Assembly (NCBI GenBank): GCA_024704765.1 | Contig: JAKMXF010000310.1 | Span: forward strand, 782,400 to 846,399 | Reading direction: 5' to 3' | Length of the DNA stretch: 64,000 bases | Origin: Oopsacas minuta | Lineage: Eukaryota > Porifera > Hexactinellida > Lyssacinosida > Leucopsacidae | Shown here: piece after piece, positions 55,621 through 64,000 of the stretch | Layout: each line of letters begins with the position of its first letter | How positions within the stretch are numbered: position 1 is the first letter of the stretch | The notes under the pieces: model-generated | The model's input: the letters and a program-made list of their open reading frames with translations, nothing else | Database searches by the model: none | What the model was told of the DNA's origin: nothing | Position numbers and translations under genes: made by a program

Positions 55621-57336
55621 TTAGTTTCTTCACAAAACTAATTCTTCCTATTGCTTCCAGATATTAGATATTTCTCTCAGGTTAGTTTGTATGTAGCCTT
55701 TCCCAAACAATAAATTCAATACTATTTCATATTTACAACATCTTTTGTCATATTCACATGAATCACCCTCCAATTCCAATGTATAATTCTTCTTTTAGTA
55801 ATTTGACTGTCAGTCTCTCCTACTGTTCATCACCTACTATATATGTCGATTGGTATAGCCATGGAATATCACATGCTAAGGCTAATAATTCGTATGATTT
55901 GATCATACGTTAGCCATTCGGATAACCTATTCGAAGCTCTCAGTTATTTTGTTTCCATTTGAATACAAAGTTAGTCAAGGTTAGGTTGAGTTGTAAGAAC
56001 CGTGTAAGTATCATCATTGAAGCATATTACGTGCATGTAAGGCACTAGTCGATCCTTCTAAGAAGGCTTGTGATCTGACCAGGTGTGTAGTTAGCATTGA
56101 GGCAGAGGAGGTAATTACTTCCTCGCTTTTTCGCCCTTTGCCTAATCTCTCTATGGTAAATCCTAATTTAATGAGGCAAATATACAGCCTTGCCCACTCG
56201 CTCGAGTTAATCTTCGACCAATTTATTTATTTGCTAATTAGATAAACGTAAAACTGAGGTGACCAAAATGTTCACGGTTGGACCAATTTTTCAGGGGGAC
56301 CGAAATATTCGTGACAGTATTAACTCTAATGACTATTATACGTGTTGTTTCAGTGCGTTTTGCAGCTATTTACCTTGTTGTGACAGAATTTTACCTTATT
56401 TATCCTACTCAAATATAGCGCTTGCACTACTCACTTTTTAATACCTCGATTACGTAACATTCACACACTTACTCCTATACTAGTATTTCAAATTATATCA
56501 ATCATTAACTTCAATGACTAATCAGGGTTTGTTGGTACAAAAACGACAAAATGACCTTTGCACCCCCAGTCTGTGGAAATAACCAAATGTTGTTCTTATG
56601 TGTGCTATTTACTCATTAAAACTTACCGTTCGCGGTTTCCACTATTCGCAGATGATATTTTGTGACTTGCTTTGTTTTTCGCGACTCATTATCTCAACTA
56701 TTCGCGGTTTTCCCTACACACATCAGCAATTTGATAGAATTTCATAGTTTTTCTCAATCTTTTCTATATTGTATATTATCATCATATGTATTGTATTTTC
56801 CGCACCAGCATTATATCATGTAACTCATTACCTCAATATTTGCAGTTTTGATATGTGTTAAGACTAAATAGTTATTTTTTCAAGAAACAAGCTTTACTAT
56901 CCTTTGCACATGGCCAAGTATTGGAACTCTTGATTTTCAACTCATTTTGTAAATAAACCCAATAATTTCACTCATAATTATTATCTATTATTGATTCTGT
57001 TTGTGTTTATTAGCTGTTTATGTGTTGTCCTGAAATCTAGGAACATAACCCAACTATTCTCATATAGCTATAGTCTCGTATTTCGCGAATTTGTCGTCCA
57101 CGGCAATTTACAGGAACGTAATCCCCGCGAATGGCGAGGGATACCTGTATTCTCAAAAGTTATTAGTTAACTTTTTGAGTGCATATTTGGGTCATTATTT
57201 ATATATTTTCACACCTTTATTAGCCGCTAAAATTGTCTATTTGGAGCATGACTTTATATTAGCATTGATTATCTTAGTTGTTGTTTTGTTCTTATTGTGT
57301 AAATATTCTTCATAGCAACTAAGTATTGTGAAAGGA
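55621..57336. other. intergenic region with repeats
   Basis: No gene. The first 200 bp may extend the hAT fossil. 56425-56590 is duplicated at 59295-59455. 56625-57150 may be a MITE of the ggcgagggatacctgta end type (left word accgttcgcggtttccac, right word ccccgcgaatggcgagggat). Confidence 0.45.
56425..56590. repeat. dispersed segment, copy 1 of 2
   Basis: Shares tttttaatacctcgattacg, cttactcctatactagtatt and tcaatgactaatcagggttt with 59295-59455 in the same order and orientation. Confidence 0.85.
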
Positions 57337-59024
57337 ATGTCATTAATTCCACGCGTTACAAAACTCTATCAATCAAACTTGGCTAGCATAGCCTTGTTAG
57401 AATCCCAGCTGGAGGATGTCCAATCAAAACTCGAAATTTCAGAAACGTACAAGCAACTTCTCAAAGAAAACCAAAAGTTGACCGAAGAGAATAATCAATT
57501 GACAAGTCAGCTGATTGAGTTAAAATTATGGCACGGAGAATTGCATGTGTCGCTTCCAGATGATTCATCGCCTAAACCAATTGTATTCCCATTGAAGAGA
57601 GCATGTGAAGCTGGCCAATCGGAATCCGAGCCTTCTCCAAAACTTGACAAGCGAGATTCTATAGAGAAACCAAGACAGTTGCCTCAGCTTATTATAGGTG
57701 GAAAAATAGGCACTCAAGAGACCCAGGGGGTAGATGTACCCAGGGGAACTCAGGGAGGTAAGAGGGCAGATATACCCATGGGTGCTGAGGGTGTTAAGAA
57801 GACAGAAAAGGTCAAAGGAGCAGGTAAGCTGAAGAGTGTCTCCAAACCTCCAGCAGATGATATACCAGATATCAGTAAGATGGATTTTAGAATCGGTAAA
57901 GTTCTTGAGGTAAGACATATTCCTAGCCAATTTATGCTTTACTTACATTATATGAATGAATACCAATGCATTCCTATTACATTCGCAGGTTTCTAAGCAT
58001 CCTAACGCTGATACTCTGTACATTGAAACAATAGACTGTGGTGATGGTGAAGGGAAAGCGAGAACCGTTGTAAGTGGTCTAGTTGGTAAGATAGCCATAC
58101 AGGATATTCAAGATAGAACTATTATAGGTACTATTTATACTTTATCTTTAAGACTAAACTACGAATACAAGGAGACACACTTTTCAGGCCTGACATGTGT
58201 TTTGAATGAGAACCAATCGGACAATTTCGGCACAAGTTTTCATTGACTACTTATTTTACTCCGTAAGAGTGTATAGTATAGTTTGGTTAACATGTACACC
58301 GGGGGATTGCCAAAATTTGTACTCCTTATCCGGAGATACGTCTTAACCGTGTTCGTATTAATGAGACTCTATCTTAGTTAGAATTATGCCATACTTTTCT
58401 TTGGAAAAGTTCTCTCATAAATAATACATACCCCACCCCCCACTTATTATTTCACTACGAATGTTTCTTTAACCAGAGTGTTTCGAGTCAATTTGTATAG
58501 CACTTCCTCTAAAGAGGGTATTTTCAATTTAACAGTAGACCCTGCTTTAATAGGATCACTTCGGGACCAGGTCATTTTGTCACGATAGAGAATCAATATA
58601 TTTGTCTTAATAACAACTATTTAACAACTTTTACATGGTTCTGTTTCTGGCTGAGTGACCCTTTAATTGTATTTATGACACTATTCTATTATTATTTATA
58701 GTTTGCTGTAACCTAAAACCGAGAGATATAAAAGGAGTTATGTCATATGCTATGGTCATGTGCGCGAGTGCTAATGATGAGAAATGTACCACAGAATTCA
58801 TTGATCCTCCTCCAGGCTGCGTGCCAGGAGAACCTATCCTATTCGATGGGTATCCACATAAACCGGAAATACAACTCCATCCAAAAAAGAAAATTCTTGA
58901 TAAAGTCCTGGTCGAGCTGAACACAAATGGAGAAGGTGTTGCTAACTACAAAGGAGCAGCCTTTACAGTAGCGGATAAAGGAATTTGCATGGCTAAAACT
59001 CTCAGAAATACTATCATTAAATGA
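57337..59024 (+). CDS. AIMP1: AIMP1/p43, multisynthetase-complex scaffold, three exons
   Basis: Exons 57337-57909, 57989-58127 and 58702-59024 join to 344 residues. Donors gtaaga and gtacta; acceptors gcag and atag; intron 1 is only 79 bp. The N-terminal leucine-rich coiled coil (about 5-70, LLESQLEDVQSKLE) contacts the synthetase complex in relatives. A Lys/Gly/Pro-rich linker with repeats (VDVPRGTQGGKRADIPMGAE) follows. The C-terminal EMAPII-like tRNA-binding OB fold starts at MDFRIGKVLE and continues through KHPNADTLYIETID, RTVVSGLVGK, then CNLKPRDIKGVMSYAMVMCAS, GEPILFDGYP, HPKKKILD and CMAKTLRNTIIK. The protein organises aminoacyl-tRNA synthetases and binds tRNA. The exon joins keep the family sequence unbroken. 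Human AIMP1 is 312 residues; the extra length is in the linker. Confidence 0.9.
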
Positions 59025-59423
59025 TTTATACCAGATTAGATTCCTGTAGATTAGATTCACTTGTATCTTAAATTTAGAAGATTGTTACTGGAACAACTGA
59101 AACAGACAGAGGGGCACGTGGTCTAGTCAGGGGTCTGGGGCGTTATACTCCTCGTATAGGGTACATGAGCGATCCTGCACATATTCTAGGCTTTGGAATT
59201 GAAGATTCGAGGTCCTCTCTGTCCATATCGAAATGATGATGCTGCATTTATTCGAAAATTTAAACATAACGCGTCTCAAATGCAGCGCATCGTTACTCAC
59301 TTTTTAATACCTCGATTACGTAACATCCACACACTTACTCCTATACTAGTATTTCAATTTATAACAATCGTTTAACTTCAATGACTAATCAGGGTTTGTT
59401 GGTAGAAAATGACAAAATGACCT
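59025..59423. other. intergenic region carrying repeat copy
   Basis: 59295-59455 is the second copy of the segment at 56425. A tRNA-like word near 59115 was considered and rejected. Confidence 0.5.
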
Positions 59424-59455
59424 TTGCACTCTCAGTCTGTAGAAATAACCAATGT
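59295..59455. repeat. dispersed segment, copy 2 of 2
   Basis: Same order of words as 56425-56590. Its right edge abuts the LRR-like fragment, so the insertion may have separated that fragment from its gene. Confidence 0.8.
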
Positions 59456-59684
59456 CCTGTATGTGCTGGATTATACTAACAAACTGAAGTCATTAACTGA
59501 GTTGAACTTCTCTTGTGTAGAACTATTTGTCACAAGATTGCTCTATCTGTGTACAGGACTAGCTTACCATAAGTCTATCAGACGGTTAACTGTATTAGAG
59601 TGTAAACAGACTTCTGTAAGCTGTGAGCCTATAACTAACTTCATCCCTACTCTCCAACGACTGGCGTATCTACATGTATATTAA
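59440..59684 (+). pseudogene. leucine-rich-repeat fragment
   Basis: An open stretch reads LKSLTELNFSCVELFVTR, then KSIRRLTVLECKQTSVSC and LQRLAYLHVY, giving two or three LRR-like strands (LxxLxLxxC) of the RNase-inhibitor or cysteine-rich type. No start, no neighbouring repeats and no splice signals I can defend. Probably a gene remnant; a single exon of a split LRR gene is the alternative. Confidence 0.4.
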
Positions 59685-60512
59685 CGCTAATTTAGCTAGG
59701 GAAATTGTAAGGCCCCCCCCTAATTCATTGGATTGGTTTCCGATATGTTAGCCATTTACGGACCTCAGGGGTCCCCAAAATGCCTGTGTTGTAGGCCCTG
59801 TGTAAACTGGTTTTGGGACCAGGTGATTTAGGGACCCTTGGTTCCCGAAAACACAAGAAAATCCAGCGATCTAGGCCTCATCACCTTTGAAGCTGAGGCG
59901 ACGCCGCGGCTGAGAGTATAGACACGAATGGAGATGTGTGAACTGGTATGTTGTCCACAATTCTTCTGTTTTGACCTAGCTGGTAATATTATAATACGCG
60001 ATACTGATCACCATTCCTTCAAGATATTCACGCAATGAGGAGAATTCATACACTCTTAGGAAGTAAAGGAAAGAAGAGAGGAGAAGTTATCTATCTATAT
60101 TGCCTTGGTATCTTTATATTCATTATATCCAATAATCCTAAATACACATTACAATGTTTTAGCTTATTTATTTATTTATTATTTTACAGTATACAGTCAA
60201 CTCCTGTTATATCAAAGCTCAAGGGATTGCGATAATTACTTCGGTAAAAGTGGAGTTCGATATAACCAATTCAATTTATGTCAATTTTTTTGGGACCAAT
60301 TCGTACTATTTCAGTCCTCGGCGGTATAACGGGAGGTGACTGTATGAATCTTTTTTCAGCATTTATTTTATGCACATTTATGCTCTAACTTGATAACTTC
60401 CTCTACCCTCCTGAATTTACTAATTCCAGGAAGTCAAGCTAGTATCTGGTTACAAGATTTATGTATCAGATGAATTACAGACAACTGACAATTGCAGTAC
60501 AGTTTAATTTAG
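59685..60512. other. intergenic region with MITE
   Basis: Holds the MITE at 60194-60342. Frames at 60035 and 60105 run into it and show no protein pattern. Confidence 0.45.
60194..60342. mobile_element. TA-flanked MITE, 149 bp
   Basis: Left end cagtcaactcctgttatatc; reverse complement of the right end cagtcacctcccgttatacc. TA on both sides. Closely related to the 6732 element. Confidence 0.85.
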
Positions 60513-62003
60513 ATGCAACCAGAATTGAGCAGCGAAATATGTGAACTGTATCAAGTTTTATTCGAAACTCGCCAGAAGTTAGAATTCCTAAATCAGATCT
60601 ATAAACTGAGAGCTTCTCTGATCGATGAATTACTGCATCCTCAGTACTCAACCTCAACTCGTAGTAGTCATAAGAATGTATCCAAATCAGCTAAATCAGC
60701 TTCCTCTACTGTAACACCAGAATATACACCTGATCCTATAGGTTTAGAATCTATTCATATCTCTAATATTGGTGATATAGATAAGGAGGATACAGATGTG
60801 ACACCTGAAAAGCCTTACGATTTCACTCAATTAGATTTGCTTCTACAAAAGTCTAAAAATGTGAGGAATGATGAGATACCTCAAAAACACAAAAAGGCTC
60901 TCAGAGAAAATAAACCAAATATACCTAGAAAGGAAGAATCAAGTAAATCTTCAGTTATCAATACAAAAAGTGATAAACTCAAACAAACATGTGAAAAGCT
61001 CCGTGTACAGTCCAGTAAGACAAGAAATGTACCAAAGTCTACTTACCAAGCCTCTTACTCGAAGAAACCATTCCTCCAGCACAAACACAAAGAAATGAAG
61101 AGTCAAATATGTTCTCTACCTCAGATAGAATACTCTCCTACACCATCTCGCGAATTATCACAATATAATGTAGAATATAAACAGCAACATAAACAGCCCA
61201 ATATAAGAGAGAATGAACACTTAAATTCTACTACGCATGAACCTACTCTTAAGCTACCTACATTAAGACCTGCTGTTAAGGGCATGCCTCTTACATTCTC
61301 TCCTCCTTACCAACTCCCATCACTCCCTTCTGAATTCGTAGAGGCTTTGAGAGACCTGAAGAGTGCACAAATAGAACTGGCTAGATTGCTCAAAAATGAC
61401 CAAACAAAGATATTCGCTCCAGGTAAAGATTTTATTCGGAAATTTGAGGAACTTTATCGTGGAGATGAAACACCAAGAGATAGACAATTATACGCCTGTA
61501 ACCTCTATAAAGAGATAGAAGATGGATCCATACCTGCAGACATCAAATCATTCTTTCTCAATTCTCTACAGTCTAATATAGCTAGTGAAGAATCTAATAA
61601 GAACAGACATACAGGATTTATATATCCGTGTATACACTGTTCTGATGTGAAGAGATGTTCTGTTGAAGGAATTAAAATGCCAAAATTAATCCTCCTAAAA
61701 GAGTTAAACTTGTGTTCCCTTCTCTCTGAGTGCTACCCAGGGTCTCTTCTCTCCAAAAGCAGTTTGATAACTCGTGATAGACTTCAGTGTAAAGATCTGA
61801 ATCAAGTCCTTGAGCTACAGCTTCTAATTATTGATGTATTCTCTCTCTCCGTTAAGAAGGATATATTATCTGCATGTATGAAAGTAGTACCTAGTCTAGA
61901 CTTAGATAAAACAGAGGATAGGCAAGCTCTTAGGGTTATAGCCCAGATTCTAGATTCTAGCAATATTACATCATTCTATGAATACAGTATACCTGATGAT
62001 TAA
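60513..62003 (+). CDS. uncharacterised coiled-coil protein, possibly TEDC2-like
   Basis: 496 residues, single exon, ATG at 60513. The N-terminus (about 5-42, ICELYQVLFETRQKLEFLNQ) is a short coiled helix. Residues 45-265 are disordered, Lys/Ser/Thr-rich. Residues 270-330 form helices (FVEALRDLKSAQIELARLLK), and the C-terminal 100 residues are helical (LNQVLELQLLIIDVFSLSVK, then ILSACMKVVPSLD and ALRVIAQILDSS). An N-terminal helix, long disordered middle and helical C-terminus resembles TEDC2, a partner of tubulin delta/epsilon at centrioles, but the sequence similarity I can see is faint. A CIHCSDVKRC segment at about 376 might bind metal. Function unknown otherwise. Confidence 0.65.
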   Translation: MQPELSSEICELYQVLFETRQKLEFLNQIYKLRASLIDELLHPQYSTSTRSSHKNVSKSAKSASSTVTPEYTPDPIGLESIHISNIGDIDKEDTDVTPEKPYDFTQLDLLLQKSKNVRNDEIPQKHKKALRENKPNIPRKEESSKSSVINTKSDKLKQTCEKLRVQSSKTRNVPKSTYQASYSKKPFLQHKHKEMKSQICSLPQIEYSPTPSRELSQYNVEYKQQHKQPNIRENEHLNSTTHEPTLKLPTLRPAVKGMPLTFSPPYQLPSLPSEFVEALRDLKSAQIELARLLKNDQTKIFAPGKDFIRKFEELYRGDETPRDRQLYACNLYKEIEDGSIPADIKSFFLNSLQSNIASEESNKNRHTGFIYPCIHCSDVKRCSVEGIKMPKLILLKELNLCSLLSECYPGSLLSKSSLITRDRLQCKDLNQVLELQLLIIDVFSLSVKKDILSACMKVVPSLDLDKTEDRQALRVIAQILDSSNITSFYEYSIPDD

Positions 62004-62583
62004 AGCATGTAGCATCAATTCTTAATTATTTTAATTTATAAGTTGTAGTTAACTTTGGATGATGAATAGCTAAGCCGGGGAAATTTCGATTTCAGTTTGA
62101 CTGATACTCACTGTACCAAGCATCCTAGATTTAGCTAGTTGAAACCTGACCAACCTGATCTCCTACGACCCATACAATGGAACTTCGTTAATACGAACAC
62201 AACTCACAATTGTTGGCTCTATCCGTAGTTCGTTAACCGGAGTAATTTCAATTGAATAGTCATAGTAAGGACCAGATTTTAATTCGTATTTAATGAGATT
62301 CTACTGTAATAACCTTTAGCAGACGTCAGATAGGTAATTTCAAATGGGTAAATTATTTACTGTTAATACGCTTACGAGTTATTTAACCAGTTTTTAATAT
62401 GACACTTTGTCACAGTATGACTATCGTTAGAGTGCAATGTTAGCAAGGCTTTTGCGAGGGCAGATAATTAGATTATCTTTCCTACTGTTTAATCAATATT
62501 TTATTTCACTCGTTCACATAATATCCCTAAATATTCTTTATTTAGATGTCGATGTAATACTTCTTATTTCTGGGGTTGAAAGA
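62004..62583. other. intergenic region with MITE; TSR2 5' flank
   Basis: MITE at 62175-62306. The open hydrophobic frame 62437-62583 that precedes the TSR2 start is likely 5' UTR. Confidence 0.5.
62175..62306. mobile_element. TA-flanked MITE, 132 bp
   Basis: Left end caatggaacttcgttaatac; reverse complement of the right end cagtagaatctcattaaata. TA on both sides. Family close to the 32092 element. Confidence 0.75.
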
Positions 62584-63225
62584 ATGGCCTCTAAATACCC
62601 TTCAACTGCAAGGACGTTGGTACCAACAATTCCTCACACTAGAATTTGCAAATCACAAATTAGAACAAAATTATTAATTTCATTAAATCAGATGTTAACT
62701 CCATGGCCAGCATTAGTAATGGCTGTAGAGAATTCATTCGGTGGTCCTGACACTAAAGAGAAAGCTGAATGGCTTAAAGAAGTAGTAGTAGATTATATTC
62801 TTAGCAAGAAATTATTGGATATTGATGAGTTAGAGGAATATATTCTAAACATAATGGAGACTGAGTTCAATACATTGGTAGATGATGGTAGTTGTATTAA
62901 ACTTTGTGAGACTATTTTAAGAGTTTATACAGCAATTCAGTTGAATGATACTTTAGAAATAGAACAAATACTCTCTCCATTCAGATTACTGGTCAAGTCT
63001 AATGTTAAAACAGCAAAACCAGTTAAAGAGTCTGTTATTCATGAAGATACAGATGAAAAAACAGAAATTTGTATTGTAACTCAATCAGAACGGGAGACTA
63101 CTGTATTAAATACTGATTTTACTGATAAATGTGATGATGATATGGATGTGAGTGGTGAATGGCAAATTGTAACTAGGTCTAAGAAGAAGAAGAAGAAAGT
63201 TTCTACTTCTATCATGAATATTTGA
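62584..63225 (+). CDS. TSR2: TSR2, ribosome-maturation chaperone of eS26
   Basis: The ATG at 62584 (MASKYPSTART) gives 213 residues; a longer in-frame start at 62437 would add a hydrophobic leader not seen in the family. The TSR2 core is at about 40-130: LTPWPALVMAVENSFGGPDT, then KAEWLKEVVVDYIL, LDIDELEEYILNIMETEFNT and LVDDGSCIKLCETI. An acidic stretch (DKCDDDMDVSGEW) and a closing QIVTRSKKKKKK follow, as in known TSR2 proteins, which end in an acidic region, a Trp and basic residues. TSR2 carries free eS26 to the nucleus for 40S assembly. The vertebrate protein is about 190 residues. No intron. Confidence 0.9.
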   Translation: MASKYPSTARTLVPTIPHTRICKSQIRTKLLISLNQMLTPWPALVMAVENSFGGPDTKEKAEWLKEVVVDYILSKKLLDIDELEEYILNIMETEFNTLVDDGSCIKLCETILRVYTAIQLNDTLEIEQILSPFRLLVKSNVKTAKPVKESVIHEDTDEKTEICIVTQSERETTVLNTDFTDKCDDDMDVSGEWQIVTRSKKKKKKVSTSIMNI

Positions 63226-64000
63226 ATTAACTCAATGTGATTATTTATACAACTACGTATACTGATATTAGAATTTGAATTTTATTTTCACATTTAAAAT
63301 ATTTTAACAAATACAGTTAGTTGTAAAAGGATCAACGCTAGTGGTGTCATGCGGTGCAAAATGGGACTCGCCCAAAATATTTTGTCCAAGGGCTACGACT
63401 ATCTACATACCAAGGCACTCTGGTGATACGAATAAATAAATATTCTGGGCCAACTCATACAATCTCTATTAGTCAATACTCAATAGTTATCTACCAGAAT
63501 CCATTTCTGGACGCTATTTGGGGCTTACAAGTTACAACACCACTAGGTCCCCACTTAGGCACTGACCCTCAACTACTGAGTAGAACTTGACCCCAAAGAT
63601 TTCAATATTCCAATCCTCTTATGAAATTCATTGAAGATCCAGTTTCAGATCAAATCATCAAGTAATTCAATACTCCAATAAATTTATAGAGACCCTTAAC
63701 TTTTATTTCTAAATCAGACTTAAATCGTTTGGTATCTAATTCTTATTCATTCAACTCTACTCCTGTTGCAAAAGTCAACGTCCTCTAGTAGGATGGTGGG
63801 TAAGCCCTCTATTCCGAGGTGTGAGCCCATTTATCAATAAAATGAGTCTATAGATTACACAGCCCTGCGGAAAAAAAAATTTTATTTGCTGATTGTTATT
63901 GCAAAACATTCTCTAATCCACATTTTAATACTGATTTTGAATAATTTTGTAAAATATACGTATCACGTCTAGTTTTTTTGCAAAATTATTTTTAAATATT
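63226..64000. other. terminal intergenic region
   Basis: No gene visible. The 78-codon frame at 63354 has no family pattern. Ends in AT-rich sequence with an A-run at about 63870. Confidence 0.4.

Noticed and set aside
57910-57996. Reading AIMP1 exon 1 straight through to a stop at 57996
   Set aside because: The added residues do not match the EMAPII domain, while a gtaaga-gcag intron restores the family sequence.
59108-59180. tRNA-like sequence (gtggtctagtcaggggtctg)
   Set aside because: Looks like a D-arm, but there is no GGTTCGA B-box and no matching acceptor stem.
62437-62583. N-terminal hydrophobic extension of TSR2 as a signal or membrane anchor
   Set aside because: TSR2 is a soluble nuclear/cytosolic protein and the family starts near the later Met; more likely an open 5' UTR.

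Overview
This is a nuclear fragment from a eukaryote, almost certainly an invertebrate metazoan. Animal-type genes are present: a ZAK/MAP3K20-like kinase with SAM and YEATS-like regions, AIMP1/p43, PUDP, TSR2, RUVBL2, cathepsin L and an SH3-SH2 adaptor. GT-AG introns can be read directly in two of them. The intergenic DNA is AT-rich and crowded with DNA-transposon debris. A kinase-kelch fusion and NHL-repeat genes with decayed copies nearby would fit an early-branching animal such as a sponge, but that placement is inference. Most genes are single long open frames (ZAK-like 991 codons, kinase-kelch 786, RUVBL2 461), so the lineage looks intron-poor here.

Layout. 0-16 kb: the 3' part of an SH3-SH2 adaptor, the ZAK-like kinase, an unrecognised Ser/Pro-rich protein, a complete hAT transposon with a perfect 8-bp target duplication, and a pseudokinase-kelch fusion. 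16-26.7 kb: RUVBL2 among MITEs, an 18-bp minisatellite and a palindromic integrase-bearing element. 26.7-31.2 kb: two direct paralogues carrying an ADP-ribosyltransferase-like domain with R-S-E landmarks and Ser/Thr/Pro-rich tails; each is broken by a different frameshift, and one holds ten 93-bp repeats. 32-38 kb: a UQCC3-like mitochondrial assembly factor and a divergent ankyrin/FEM1-like E3 receptor.

38-44 kb: a short reverse-transcriptase fossil, a 16-bp minisatellite, a dead NHL gene and a full-length but inactivated Tigger/pogo transposon whose relatives probably explain the many TA-flanked MITEs. 44-53 kb: a four-exon cathepsin L-like protease with a hAT-like MITE in intron 3, a dead and a live NHL gene, and PUDP. 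53-64 kb: MULE and hAT transposase fossils, an orphan beta-COP exon, three-exon AIMP1, an LRR fragment, a coiled-coil protein tentatively compared with TEDC2, and TSR2.

The genes do not form one pathway. Several concern translation and ribosomes (ZAK-like, AIMP1, TSR2), but nothing suggests co-regulation. The most unusual material is the ART-like gene pair, the pseudokinase-kelch fusion, and the record of class II transposon activity. No CRISPR array, rRNA or convincing tRNA gene was seen.
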